Positions 1-17,254 of a stretch of 64,000 bases of DNA are shown piece by piece. This DNA is from Sphingobium sp. Its GTDB lineage: Bacteria > Pseudomonadota > Alphaproteobacteria > Sphingomonadales > Sphingomonadaceae. Location: the NCBI GenBank assembly GCA_035196065.1, contig CP136575.1, positions 277,001 to 341,000 of the forward strand, given 5' to 3'. A program made the translations under genes and the position numbers. The notes beneath the pieces are model-generated. The model made no database searches. It worked only from the letters and a program-made list of their open reading frames with translations, and was not told where the DNA came from. Numbering within the stretch: position 1 is the first letter of the stretch; every line of letters starts with the position of its first letter.

Positions 1-2
1 GC

Positions 3-1004
3 GTGAAGCTGCTGGTCGCTTTGCTCTCGCTATGCGGCCTGCTCGGGCTGGCAGCGACGGCGCGCAACGCACCGCCACAGGATCCTGTTGTCGTCGCCTA
101 TCAGGAACTGATCGCAACCGACTTGCGTCTTGCAACTGTCGGCTATCATCTGGCGAAAGGCAGTGCGGACTATTGCCGCAATAAATGGCGCAATCCCGGC
201 TGGGTGCTGCATGACGAACGCCAATATCCAGACCTCGCGCTAGCCCGCCGCGCCTTTACCTTTCGCCGACCGGTCAGCATTGCGGCGTTGGTACCCGATG
301 GTCCGGCAGAAAAGGCCGGCATGCAGGTCGGCGACGGTTTGGTCGGAACCGATAATGGCTTGATCTGGTATGGTGGGGATCCAATTCGTCACCAGCCTTC
401 GGTCGATCGGCTTGATTCGGTGAAGGACGGATTGCGCAAGATTTTGGCGCAGAGCGGTCCCATCGCCTATCGCATGGAAACCGCAAGCAGCATGTCCCAA
501 CGCAATGAATTTTCGCGCTTCACGCTTGATCCGCCCGAAATCTGTGCATCCGATGTCTGGGTCGATGTCAGCGGCAAACGCGATGCTGGCGCCGATGGTG
601 AACGGGTGCGGGTCACGAGCGGCCTGATCGCCTATGTACGCGACGATGACGAGCTGGCCGCTGTCGTGGCGCATGAAATGGCGCACAACCTGCTTGACCA
701 CCGCGCACGCATCAACGCGGCTAAGAGCGGGAAGACGCGCATCACCCGTGAAACCGAGGAGGAAGCCGACCGGCTGTCAGTCTGGCTGATGGCCAATGCA
801 GGCTATGATCCCGAAGCGGCGGTCACATTCTGGGAACGTTATGGCGCGGAAACAGGGCTCGGCATATTTACCGAACCCACCCATAATCGCTGGCAGACCC
901 GCGTCGCGATGTTGCAGGAGGAAATTGCCCGGATCAATGCAACCGCCGCAGTCGCAGGCCGGCGCGATCCGCCCTTGCTGGCCCGGCACCGGAGCGTGCA
1001 ATAA
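3..1004 (+). CDS. Periplasmic M48-family metalloprotease with PDZ-like segment
   Basis: Predicted zinc metallopeptidase of the M48 family, exported and probably acting in envelope protein quality control. The N-terminus is a signal peptide (basic start, leucine-rich core, cleavage near residue 20). A PDZ-like stretch (residues about 94-113, DGPAEKAGMQVGD) precedes the catalytic HEMAH zinc motif at about residues 224-228. A downstream EEEAD supplies the likely third zinc ligand. The start is GTG two bases from the window edge. It fits the signal peptide, but an upstream start outside the window cannot be excluded. Length (333 aa) is normal for exported M48/PDZ proteins. The substrate is unknown. 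Confidence 0.85.
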   Translation: MKLLVALLSLCGLLGLAATARNAPPQDPVVVAYQELIATDLRLATVGYHLAKGSADYCRNKWRNPGWVLHDERQYPDLALARRAFTFRRPVSIAALVPDGPAEKAGMQVGDGLVGTDNGLIWYGGDPIRHQPSVDRLDSVKDGLRKILAQSGPIAYRMETASSMSQRNEFSRFTLDPPEICASDVWVDVSGKRDAGADGERVRVTSGLIAYVRDDDELAAVVAHEMAHNLLDHRARINAAKSGKTRITRETEEEADRLSVWLMANAGYDPEAAVTFWERYGAETGLGIFTEPTHNRWQTRVAMLQEEIARINATAAVAGRRDPPLLARHRSVQ

Positions 1005-1024
1005 ATTGCATTTCAAAATGCAAT
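1005..1024. promoter_or_regulatory. 20-bp perfect palindrome, candidate operator of the RND efflux operon
   Basis: ATTGCATTT-CA-AAATGCAAT is a 9-bp inverted repeat with a 2-bp centre, lying directly after the M48 stop codon and 51 bases before the efflux adaptor start. Size and symmetry suit a TetR-like dimeric repressor. No regulator gene lies beside it in the window. It could instead be a weak hairpin, but it has no T-run. Confidence 0.5.
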
Positions 1025-1075
1025 CGACTGTTTCCTTATGTCCGCAAATCTCTTAACTGTTGGCGATAGAGAGAA

Positions 1076-2146
1076 ATGGGAGGGAAAGTGCCAGTTCGAG
1101 CACATCGCCTTACAATTGCCGGATTATTGCTAAGCCTGTCGCTTGCCGGCTGTGCTGATGAACCGGCGACTGTGAACAGTTCAGAGGAAGTCTTTCCCGT
1201 CCAGACAATGACGGTGCAGCCCGGCAATATGGTGCAGACGTTGAGCGCCATAGGCACTGTGCGCTATCGCCGCGAAACGCCGCTTGGCTTTACCTCGGCA
1301 GGCAAGGTTGCCCGGGTAAGATTCGAAGAAGGCGATACCGTGCGCCAGGGCGCATTGCTCGCCGCGCTCGATACCACCAGTGTTGGCGCCGACCTGAGCA
1401 TCGCCGAAGCGGAACGCAGCCGCGCCCAAGCCGATTTCGAACGCATCAAGCAGCTCTATGCAGAAGGCTGGATAACCAAGGCACGCTATGAAGCCGCCGA
1501 AGCCGCCGCCAAAGGCGCAACCGCGCGCGTTGCACAGGCAGGTTTTGCGAGCGGAACGGCACAGCTTTACGCGCCGTCCAACGGCGTCGTGCTGACCCGC
1601 AATGTCCAGCCTGGCCAGGTCATTGCCGCAGGCACGCCTGCGCTGATCCTGGGCGAGGCGGATGACGGCTTTGTCTTTCGCGCACCCGTGATTGATCGCA
1701 ACGCTAGCCGGCTGCGCATCGGCATGCCGGCGCAAATTTCCTTGCCGGCACTTGGCAACGCCCCGGTGACCGCAACAATCAGCGAAATTGACGGCCGGGC
1801 CAATCAGGCGACCGGCGCCTTCACCGTCCAGTTCAAACTGCCGTCTGCCGCCGGACTGAAATCGGGCCAGATCGGCACTGCGAGCATCGCCCTTCCTGCC
1901 GCCGAGGACGGGTCGTTGCAGATCCCGGCAAGCGCCATTTTTGGCCTGCGCACCGGGGAGGCTCTTGTCTATATCGTCGATCCCAAGACCAGCCGCGTCG
2001 AAACCCGCAATGTCGCTGTTGAGCGGCTGACCGACGGTTTCGTGATCGTCACCGGCGGCTTGAAGCAGGGCGACATGCTGGTGGTCAAAGGTGCGGAAAA
2101 ACTGCGGACCGGCGCCAAGGTACGCACGACACGGGCAGCCAATTGA
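1076..2146 (+). CDS. RND efflux periplasmic adaptor (membrane fusion) lipoprotein
   Basis: HlyD/AcrA-type adaptor that would link the inner-membrane RND pump encoded next to an outer-membrane channel. A lipoprotein signal ends in the lipobox LAGC (Cys about residue 26), followed by a biotinyl-lipoyl-like domain, an alanine/glutamate-rich alpha-hairpin (about residues 95-155) and beta-barrel domains. The start is uncertain: ATG 1076 has a poor ribosome-binding site, whereas GTG 1088 is preceded by GGGAGGGA and gives a compact lipoprotein signal. It forms an operon with the permease 33 bp downstream. The substrate cannot be told. No TolC-like gene is in the window. Confidence 0.9.
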   Translation: MGGKVPVRAHRLTIAGLLLSLSLAGCADEPATVNSSEEVFPVQTMTVQPGNMVQTLSAIGTVRYRRETPLGFTSAGKVARVRFEEGDTVRQGALLAALDTTSVGADLSIAEAERSRAQADFERIKQLYAEGWITKARYEAAEAAAKGATARVAQAGFASGTAQLYAPSNGVVLTRNVQPGQVIAAGTPALILGEADDGFVFRAPVIDRNASRLRIGMPAQISLPALGNAPVTATISEIDGRANQATGAFTVQFKLPSAAGLKSGQIGTASIALPAAEDGSLQIPASAIFGLRTGEALVYIVDPKTSRVETRNVAVERLTDGFVIVTGGLKQGDMLVVKGAEKLRTGAKVRTTRAAN

Positions 2147-2179
2147 TATGCCGCCGCGCATAGCCGGAACAGCAAGGCC

Positions 2180-5100
2180 ATGAACTTTACCGAAATTGCC
2201 ATCCGCCGCTGGCAGTTGACGCTTGTCCTCTTCGCGCTGCTCTCGGCGCTTGGCTATTCTGCCTTTTCGACCATACCCCGCGCGGTTGACCCGCATTTCC
2301 CGCTTCCGGTCGTGGTGATCACCGCGATCCAGCCCGGCGCCGATGCGGCCGAGATGGAGCAGACGGTCGCCAAGCCGATCGAAGAACTGATGCAGGGTCT
2401 GGAGGACGTCAAGGAGATCGTATCCGCCAGCAATGACAGCAGCGCCGTCATTCGCGCCGAGTTCGACTGGTCGGGCGATCCGGACCGTTATTTCAACGAC
2501 ACTGTCCGTGAAGTCACTGCGATCCGGAGCAGGCTGCCCGCTGATCTTGCCCGTCTCGATTTCAAAAAGATGCGCACCACCAACGCGTCGGTGTTGCAAA
2601 TTGCGCTGGTCAGCGAGACCGCAAGCTGGCGGCGGATGGAAAAATATGGCCGCGACATAAGCGAGGCTTTTTCACGCTACACATCGGTGCGTGAGGCCGA
2701 AGTGCATGGCTTGTCACAACCGGAAGTGACCGTTGCTGTCGATCCGGCCCGGCTGGCGGAGCTGCAATTGCCTGCCAGCCTTGTCGCCGATGCGCTGCGC
2801 CTGGGCGGCGCCGATGTGGCGAGCGGCGCAGTGGTCAGCGGCACGCGGCGGTTCAATGTCGAGGCAGGCGGCGCGTTCAAGAACCTTGACGCCATCCGCA
2901 ACCTGCCCTTGCGCGCAAACAATGGTTCGATCCTGCGCGTCGGCGATGTCGCAAAGGTCTATTGGGGCGCAGAAGAAGCCCGTACCCGGCTGTTCCACAA
3001 TGGCAAACGCGCCATCTGGATTACCGCCAACCAAAAGGCGGGTACAGACGCCACCAAGCTGCGCGACGCACTGCTGGAAGAGCTTGAGCTGCAGAAAAAG
3101 ACCTTGCCGCCCGATATCGATGTCGTGATGCAGTTCGACCAGAGCCGGGATATCGCAACCCGGCTGCGCGAACTGGCGCGCGATTTCGCGATCGCACTGT
3201 TCCTTGTGATGTTCACGCTGCTGCCATTGGGGTGGCGCGCAGCGGCGATTGTGATGGTCTCGATTCCGCTCTCGCTCGCATCCGGCTTGCTCGCGGTCTA
3301 TGCTGCAGGCTTCAATCTCAGCCAGCTGGTTGTGGCCGGCTTCATCCTGTCTCTGGGCTTGCTGGTCGACGATTCGATTGTCGTCATAGAGAATATCTCG
3401 CGCCATCTGCGCATGGGCAAGGAACGCATCCAGGCGGCCATCGAAGGCACAAAGGAAATCCAGCTTGCGGTGCTGGGATCAACCGGCGTTCTCATCTTCG
3501 CCTTTTTCCCGATGCTGTTCCTGCCTGAAGGCGCAGGGCAATATACCCGCAGCTTCATCGCCACGATCATCTTCACCGTCACCGCGTCGCTGGTCATATC
3601 GCTTACCATCATCCCCTTCCTCGCAAGCCGGATGTTGAAGCGTGATGAAGACGAGCATGGCAACCGGCTGCTGCAATGGCTGATGCGCAACATCGACCAT
3701 TTCTATCGCCCCCTGCTGCACAAGGCATTGGAGGCACCGCGCAAGACGGTGTGGGGCGCATTGGCCGTGACCATCGCGGCCTTTGGGTTGGTACCCGTGC
3801 TGGGCTTCAGCCTTTTCCCGGACGCCGATGCCAGCTATTTCCGCGTCAAGATCGATGCGGAACAGGGCACCAGCCTCGATGAGACCCAGCGCATTGTCCG
3901 CAAGGTTTCCGACATTCTTGCCAAGGAACCAACGATTGAAGTGCGCGCCGAAAATGTCGGCCGGTTCAATCCCTCGGTTTTCTATAATAGTTTCGAAACG
4001 GTCGAGACGACGACCGAGGGCGAAGTGCTTGCCGTCATGGACAAATGGCATGGCCGCGAAAGCCGCGAGATGGTGGATCGGCTGCGCAAGCAGTTTGAAG
4101 AGATTAGCGGTGCGCGCGTCAAGCTGGTGCTTTTCCAGAATGGGGCGCCGATCAATGCGCCGGTCGAATTCCGCGTCGTGGGCCCTGACCTTGACATGTT
4201 GAAGTCGCTCGCCGCAAAAGTGCAGGCAGTGCTGCATGAAACGCCCGGCACGCGCGACATTGTGAACCCGGTTGCCAACGACCGGATCGACCTCGACATG
4301 CAGATTGACGATGCCAAGGCCGCGTTGCTCGACATTCCGGCAGGTTCGCCGCGCCGCACGATCCGGCTTGCGCTATCAGGTGAACGGGCCGGCACTTTCC
4401 GCGACAGTGAAGGCGACAGCTATCCGGTAACCGTGCGGCTTCCGCTTGATGGTACGCAGCCGGTTTCGGCGCTCGATTCAATCTATCTCGCCAGCCGCAG
4501 CGGTGCGCCGGTTGCACTTGGCGAAATCACCGATCCTGAACTGGTCGCCGTGCCCCCATTGATCAAACGCCGCAATCTCGAACGCACGGTCGAAATCACC
4601 GCGCAAACACAGGAAGGCGCACTTCCGTCGAAGGTCACGGTCGATGCAAAGGCGCGGATGGAAAAGATCGATCTGCCACCCGGCTATTCGATCCGGGTCG
4701 GCGGCGAAGCGGAAAAGATCAACGATACCTTTTCGGGGTTCGGTCCGGTCATCCTGATCGCGCTGTTCATCATATTCGGCATTCTCGTTGCCGAATTCGG
4801 TGAGTTCCGTGAAGCGCTGGTGGTGGCAGGGGTGATCCCGCTCGGCACCTTTGGCGGCTTCCTCGCACTGCTAGTGACCGGCAATAATCTGTCTTTCCTT
4901 GCCGTAATCGGTTTTGTCGCGCTGATCGGGATCGAGATCAAAAATTCGATCCTGCTCGTCGATTTCACCACCCAATTGCGTGCGCGCGGACTGGCGCTGC
5001 GCGAGGCGATCGAACAGGCCGGTGAAGTGCGCTTCCTGCCGGTGCTGCTGACATCGGTGACGGCCATTGGCGGGCTGCTGCCGCTCGCCATTTTCGGCGG

Positions 5101-5239
5101 CAACCTATACGGGCCGCTGGCAATCGTGCTGATCGGCGGACTTATTTCGTCGACCCTCTTGTCGCGCATCGTCACGCCCGCCATGTATCTGCTGGTGGTA
5201 AGAGGACGCGAAGAAAAGAAGGAAGCGGCAATTGGCTGA
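2180..5239 (+). CDS. RND efflux transporter permease (AcrB/MdtB-like)
   Basis: Proton-driven inner-membrane pump of the RND superfamily, 1019 aa, the usual size. A first membrane helix at residues 13-31 is followed by a large periplasmic loop, six clustered helices, a second loop and five more helices. The paired acidic residues of the proton relay are present as LLVDDS (Asp397-Asp398). The C-terminal half carries the matching GIEIKNSILLVDF segment. Relatedness to heavy-metal versus drug pumps is not decided by visible motifs. The last 8 bases overlap the msrA gene. Confidence 0.93.
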   Translation: MNFTEIAIRRWQLTLVLFALLSALGYSAFSTIPRAVDPHFPLPVVVITAIQPGADAAEMEQTVAKPIEELMQGLEDVKEIVSASNDSSAVIRAEFDWSGDPDRYFNDTVREVTAIRSRLPADLARLDFKKMRTTNASVLQIALVSETASWRRMEKYGRDISEAFSRYTSVREAEVHGLSQPEVTVAVDPARLAELQLPASLVADALRLGGADVASGAVVSGTRRFNVEAGGAFKNLDAIRNLPLRANNGSILRVGDVAKVYWGAEEARTRLFHNGKRAIWITANQKAGTDATKLRDALLEELELQKKTLPPDIDVVMQFDQSRDIATRLRELARDFAIALFLVMFTLLPLGWRAAAIVMVSIPLSLASGLLAVYAAGFNLSQLVVAGFILSLGLLVDDSIVVIENISRHLRMGKERIQAAIEGTKEIQLAVLGSTGVLIFAFFPMLFLPEGAGQYTRSFIATIIFTVTASLVISLTIIPFLASRMLKRDEDEHGNRLLQWLMRNIDHFYRPLLHKALEAPRKTVWGALAVTIAAFGLVPVLGFSLFPDADASYFRVKIDAEQGTSLDETQRIVRKVSDILAKEPTIEVRAENVGRFNPSVFYNSFETVETTTEGEVLAVMDKWHGRESREMVDRLRKQFEEISGARVKLVLFQNGAPINAPVEFRVVGPDLDMLKSLAAKVQAVLHETPGTRDIVNPVANDRIDLDMQIDDAKAALLDIPAGSPRRTIRLALSGERAGTFRDSEGDSYPVTVRLPLDGTQPVSALDSIYLASRSGAPVALGEITDPELVAVPPLIKRRNLERTVEITAQTQEGALPSKVTVDAKARMEKIDLPPGYSIRVGGEAEKINDTFSGFGPVILIALFIIFGILVAEFGEFREALVVAGVIPLGTFGGFLALLVTGNNLSFLAVIGFVALIGIEIKNSILLVDFTTQLRARGLALREAIEQAGEVRFLPVLLTSVTAIGGLLPLAIFGGNLYGPLAIVLIGGLISSTLLSRIVTPAMYLLVVRGREEKKEAAIG

Positions 5240-5756
5240 GGCAATTTTTGCGGGTGGATGTTTCTGGTGCACCGAAGCGGTGTTCAAACAGCTGGCCGGG
5301 GTAAATAGCGTTGAAAGCGGATATATTGGCGGCAGCGTCGCCAATCCCGATTACAAACTGGTCTGCACGGGCACAACCGGCCATGCAGAGGCGATCCGCA
5401 TCGGTTTTGACGAGAGCGTCATTTCCCTCGCAGATCTGCTCGACATCTACTTTGCGACCCACGATCCGACCCAGCTGAACCGGCAGGGCAATGATATCGG
5501 GACACAATATCGCTCTGCCATCTTCCCGCTCGATGATGCCCAGCGCGCCGAAGCCGAAGCCGCGATCATACGCGCGCAGCCCGATTGGCCCGCCCCGATC
5601 GTCACCACGATTGAAGCCGCAACAACATGGTATCCGGCCGAAGATTATCATCAGGATTATTGGGTCGGCGAAGGTCAGCGCAACTCCTATTGTCTGGCGG
5701 TGATACCGCCCAAGCTGGCAAAGCTGAAAAAGGGGTTTGCCGAGCGACTGGCTTAG
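5232..5756 (+). CDS. msrA: Peptide-methionine (S)-S-oxide reductase
   Basis: Reduces methionine-S-sulfoxide in oxidised proteins. The hallmark GCFWC lies at residues 9-13, with Cys10 as the catalytic cysteine; the later GTQYRSAIF and YHQDY segments are family signatures. The start is TTG, inside the RND permease gene (8-bp overlap), and only this start retains the N-terminal strand before GCFWC, so translation is probably coupled to the pump. The protein lacks a signal peptide and should be cytoplasmic. Length 174 aa is typical. Confidence 0.95.
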   Translation: MAEAIFAGGCFWCTEAVFKQLAGVNSVESGYIGGSVANPDYKLVCTGTTGHAEAIRIGFDESVISLADLLDIYFATHDPTQLNRQGNDIGTQYRSAIFPLDDAQRAEAEAAIIRAQPDWPAPIVTTIEAATTWYPAEDYHQDYWVGEGQRNSYCLAVIPPKLAKLKKGFAERLA

Positions 5757-5816
5757 CCGCCGCCACAGCCATAGCCGTCATGGACAATTAACAATGTTCG
5801 ATTATGGCTTAACATC

Positions 5817-6686
5817 ATGACGCACAAACCGATCCGCAAGGCCGTGTTTCCCGTTGCCGGCCTTGGCACCCGCTTTCTGCCTGCGACCAAGGCGATCCCG
5901 AAGGAGATGCTGCCTGTCGTGGACCGGCCGCTGATCCAATATGCGGTCGACGAAGCGCGCGAGGCGGGGATTGAGCAGATGATCTTCGTCACCGGTCGCG
6001 GCAAGAGCGCGATCGAGGATCATTTCGACATCGCCTTCGAACTCGAACGCACGATGACCGATCGCGGCAAAGATATTTCGGTGCTGGAACCGACGCGCCT
6101 TGGCCCCGGCAATTGCGCCTATGTGCGCCAGCAGGAACCGATGGGCCTTGGCCATGCCATTTGGTGCGCGCGCGACATTGTCGGCGATGAACCCTTTGCG
6201 ATCTTCCTGCCCGATGAATTCATGCACGGGTCACCCGGCTGCATGGCGCAGATGGTAGCAGAATATGAGAAAGTAGGCGGCAACCTGCTTTCTGTGCTCG
6301 AAGTGCCGCGCGAGCAAGTCTCCAGCTATGGCGTGATCGACCCCGGCCAGGCCGAAGGCAAGCTGACCGAAGTCAAAGGCCTTGTCGAAAAGCCCAAGGT
6401 CGATGCAGCGCCTTCGAACCTCATCATCTCGGGCCGCTATATCCTGCAGCCCGAAGTGATGCGCGTGTTGGAACATCAAGGCAAAGGCGCAGGCGGCGAG
6501 ATCCAGTTGACCGACGCTATGGCGCAGATGATCGGCGAGCAGCCCTTCCATGCGGTCACCTTTAACGGTGCGCGATATGATTGCGGATCGAAGGTCGGCT
6601 ATATCGAGGCCAATCTCGCCGTTGCGCTCTCACGCCCCGACATGGCTGACGAGGTGCGGGCAGTGGCACGCCGATTGGCGGGCTGA
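5817..6686 (+). CDS. galU: UTP-glucose-1-phosphate uridylyltransferase
   Basis: Makes UDP-glucose from UTP and glucose-1-phosphate for glycolipids, exopolysaccharide and the Leloir cycle. The nucleotidyltransferase signature FPVAGLGTRFLPATKAIPKE sits near residue 11, followed by VDRPLIQYAVDEA. The 289-aa length is usual. It is monocistronic here, with a weak hairpin after the stop. It complements galT and galK at the other end of the window, although it is not linked to them. Confidence 0.96.
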   Translation: MTHKPIRKAVFPVAGLGTRFLPATKAIPKEMLPVVDRPLIQYAVDEAREAGIEQMIFVTGRGKSAIEDHFDIAFELERTMTDRGKDISVLEPTRLGPGNCAYVRQQEPMGLGHAIWCARDIVGDEPFAIFLPDEFMHGSPGCMAQMVAEYEKVGGNLLSVLEVPREQVSSYGVIDPGQAEGKLTEVKGLVEKPKVDAAPSNLIISGRYILQPEVMRVLEHQGKGAGGEIQLTDAMAQMIGEQPFHAVTFNGARYDCGSKVGYIEANLAVALSRPDMADEVRAVARRLAG

Positions 6687-6689
6687 CAG

Positions 6690-6708
6690 ACCGAAGCGTT
6701 CGGTTTAT
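6690..6708 (+). terminator. Weak hairpin terminator after galU
   Basis: ACCGAA-GCG-TTCGGT (6690-6704) followed by TTATG, 3 bases after the galU stop. The stem is short and the T-run poor, so termination may be partial. Confidence 0.4.
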
Positions 6709-6758
6709 GTGCACTCTGCGTCGGCATAGAAGTGCCGGCAAAATGGAGTTCCAATCTC

Positions 6759-7067
6759 ATGCGCCTGCTTTTTCCCCTATTGTGCCTGCCATTGCTGGGC
6801 GGCTGCGTCGCATCGGTTGTCGGCGATGTCGTCACGGCACCGGTCAAGGTCGCTTCAAAGACCGCCGATGTCTTGACCACCAGCCAATCGGAAGCGGACG
6901 AGAATCGCGGGCGGGCGATGCGCGAGCATGAGGAACGGTTGGGCAAATTGTCGCGGAAGGCGAAAAAGGCGCAGAACAAATGCGAAGACGGCGATCGCGA
7001 TGCGTGCGAGAGGCTGGAGGATATCGAGCAAGAGATCGCCAAGGAGCGCAAGCGCGCCTATCGGTGA
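6759..7067 (+). CDS. Small lipoprotein, DUF6726-like
   Basis: Unknown function. The start at ATG 6759 is preferred over GTG 6732: it has GGAG about 10 bases upstream and begins directly with a lipoprotein signal, MRLLFPLLCLPLLGGC, whose lipobox Cys is residue 16. The mature part starts ASVVGDVVTAPVKVASKT, a conserved opening I associate with the DUF6726 family. The rest is a charged, probably helical segment rich in Lys, Glu and Arg with two Cys (CEDGDRDAC). It may associate with the outer membrane or periplasmic face. The family name is from memory and less certain than the lipoprotein call. Confidence 0.7.
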   Translation: MRLLFPLLCLPLLGGCVASVVGDVVTAPVKVASKTADVLTTSQSEADENRGRAMREHEERLGKLSRKAKKAQNKCEDGDRDACERLEDIEQEIAKERKRAYR

Positions 7068-7109
7068 ACATGGCTTGATCGCCCTGCCAGCGCAGCGCGG
7101 CCAGAAATG

Positions 7110-7147
7110 AAAAGCCCGCCGGAATTGCTTCCAGCGGGCTTTTTCTT
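7110..7147. terminator. Bidirectional intrinsic terminator between the lipoprotein gene and rpoC
   Basis: AAAAGCCCGC (7110-7119) pairs with GCGGGCTTTT (7134-7143). There is a T-run on the plus strand and a complementary one on the minus strand, so it can end both the plus-strand lipoprotein transcript and the minus-strand rpoBC transcript. Confidence 0.85.
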
Positions 7148-7164
7148 TGTCCTTTAAACGAGGC

Positions 7165-11427
<4,263 letters not shown>

Positions 11428-11510
11428 CTTTGTGTCCTCATGGAGCCATGCGGCTCCGGTAAATCATCCAAGGGGCGGGAAAGGGGCGGCACAATGGCCG
11501 CCCGGCTTCC

Positions 11511-15683
<4,173 letters not shown>

Positions 15684-15710
15684 GTGGTTTGCTCAGCCTT
15701 GTCTAGATCA

Positions 15711-15737
15711 AATATATGAGCGCGAAGGGCCCGACAA
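15711..15737 (-). promoter_or_regulatory. Possible rpoB promoter
   Basis: On the minus strand TTGTCG (15732-15737) and TATATT (15711-15716) are separated by 15 bases, shortly upstream of rpoB. The spacing is short; a register with TATTTG at 17 bases is also possible. Suggested because rpoB no longer follows rplL and needs a promoter. Confidence 0.3.
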
Positions 15738-15922
15738 CGAAAAGGCCGCATGGTACCACCCCGATGATTCCCGAGATAACCAGCAGCCTTAGCGCGTCAG
15801 AAAACCAGATCTTTCAATTCGTTAGAGGCAATGCGCGTTTTGCCCCGATCCCGAAAGTTCTGGTGGATGTGCAACGGTATACGGAAAGGGCAGCTTCCGG
15901 TCAAGCATGGCGCCGGTGCAGG

Positions 15923-16627
15923 TCAGCCGAAGGGAAGTTTTGCTACCAACCGCTCCATGGCCTCCGCCGCCTTTTGGGCGGCCCGCAGCAAATTGGTGTG
16001 GAAATCATCGCTGCTTGCGCCGTCCGCATCATCGGTCACGGCCTTGATTGCCGCCCAGCGCAGCCCCAGCGCCTCTGCCGCCTGTGCGACAGCTGCGACT
16101 TCCATATCGACAAGTTGGACCCCTAGCCGCGCAGCCAACGCCTCGGCGGTTTCGGGACATTCCAGAAAGACGTCGCCGCTGGCGATCGAAGCATGCGGCA
16201 GGCCAAGACCGGGATCAGCTATTGCGGCAAAGGCCTGGTCACGGGCATCGCCCATGGGCCAATCGCCTGCGCGATAATGGACGAAGCCGGCCGATTGGCG
16301 CGCGCCATAATCATGCTGGATCGCGCGGTGGATCCAGAAAAAATCCCCCGCAATCGGCGCAATCCGCCCGCAAGTGCCGGTCATCGCGACAAGCGCGGTA
16401 TCGGCCTTAGCGTAGCGGCCGACGGCAAGTGCCGCATTCACCTTGCCTAGCCCGCAGGTGATGATCTTCACATGCACCCCGCCCTGATCGACGATCCGGG
16501 CAGGCATAGCTTCACCCTCAACAATCCTTCCCTCACCAGGCCGGAAAGCATCGGCTTCTTCGGGAAGTGCGGCAAGGAGGAGGATGTGCTTGCACCCGTT
16601 CTGCAAGCGAGGGGAGATAACGGTCAA
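15923..16627 (-). CDS. mtnN: 5'-methylthioadenosine/S-adenosylhomocysteine nucleosidase-like phosphorylase
   Basis: Member of the purine nucleoside phosphorylase superfamily, best matched to MTA/SAH nucleosidase, which releases adenine from methylthioadenosine or S-adenosylhomocysteine. Visible motifs are AALPEEADAF near the N-terminus, GTCGRI, ASGDVFLE, the ribose-binding VDMEVAAVAQ, and KAVTDDADG where the catalytic Asp is expected. The start is TTG, overlapping the apt stop (TTGA), so the genes are translationally coupled. The partner apt would reuse the adenine released, which supports the call. The N-terminus diverges from E. coli MtnN, so nucleoside specificity is less certain. Confidence 0.8.
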   Translation of the reverse strand: MTVISPRLQNGCKHILLLAALPEEADAFRPGEGRIVEGEAMPARIVDQGGVHVKIITCGLGKVNAALAVGRYAKADTALVAMTGTCGRIAPIAGDFFWIHRAIQHDYGARQSAGFVHYRAGDWPMGDARDQAFAAIADPGLGLPHASIASGDVFLECPETAEALAARLGVQLVDMEVAAVAQAAEALGLRWAAIKAVTDDADGASSDDFHTNLLRAAQKAAEAMERLVAKLPFG

Positions 16628-17160
16628 TGCCCGTCAAACCCGATAAGCGCAGTCGGTTCGACCCCCGCAGCGCGCAGTTTTTCTGCGCCGCCCAATTCGG
16701 GCAGATCGACGATGAAGAGCGCCTGATCAACCACGCCGCCGGCGCGGCGGATCAGTTCGATACCGGCCAGCGCGGTGCCGCCTGTCGCGATCAGATCATC
16801 AACCAGCAATATCTTTTGCCCCGGCAACACCTGACCGGTGTGGAGTTCGATGCGGTCGCTGCCATATTCAAGCTGATAGTCGATCCCGATTTTCTCACCG
16901 GGCAGCTTGCCGGGTTTGCGCAGCATCAATTTGCCAAGGCCGAGCGCATAGGAAAGCCCCGCCGCGACGATGAATCCCCGCGCCTCAATGCCCGCAATCA
17001 GCCGTGTATCAGGCGCGACCAAGGCGGCGAGCCGGTCGATCGTCATCTGGAAGCCCTTGCCGTCGAGCAACAATGTCGAGACATCGCGAAACAATATGCC
17101 CGGCTTTGGATAATCGGGAATGGTGCGGATAAGCACAGCAAGATCGGCATTTTCGGTCAT
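16624..17160 (-). CDS. apt: Adenine phosphoribosyltransferase
   Basis: Salvages adenine to AMP with PRPP. The PRPP-binding signature ILLVDDLIATGGTA is at residues 117-130, and FRDVSTLL near the N-terminus is typical of Apt. Length 178 aa is normal. Its stop overlaps the mtnN start, forming an adenine-recycling pair. The pair sits between the rplL terminator and rpoB, an unusual place. Confidence 0.95.
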   Translation of the reverse strand: MTENADLAVLIRTIPDYPKPGILFRDVSTLLLDGKGFQMTIDRLAALVAPDTRLIAGIEARGFIVAAGLSYALGLGKLMLRKPGKLPGEKIGIDYQLEYGSDRIELHTGQVLPGQKILLVDDLIATGGTALAGIELIRRAGGVVDQALFIVDLPELGGAEKLRAAGVEPTALIGFDGH

Positions 17161-17195
17161 GGTTGCTCAATGCCGCGACCATAAGGAAAGCGCAA

Positions 17196-17230
17196 AGAAA
17201 AAGGGCGGCCCCAAAGGACCGCCCTTCCCT
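17196..17230 (-). terminator. Intrinsic terminator of the rplJL transcript
   Basis: On the minus strand AAGGGCGG (17219-17226) and CCGCCCTT (17201-17208) form a strong stem closed by a TCCTTTGGGG loop and followed by TTTTTCTTTG. It lies between the rplL stop and the apt start, and should separate ribosomal-protein expression from apt-mtnN-rpoBC. Confidence 0.85.
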
Positions 17231-17254
17231 TCTCCCCCGTCGGGGAAAAGTCGA

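Noticed and set aside
1005-1024. Palindrome read as an intrinsic terminator of the M48 gene
   Set aside because: The stem is AT-rich with a 2-base centre and no T-run follows; it fits an operator better.
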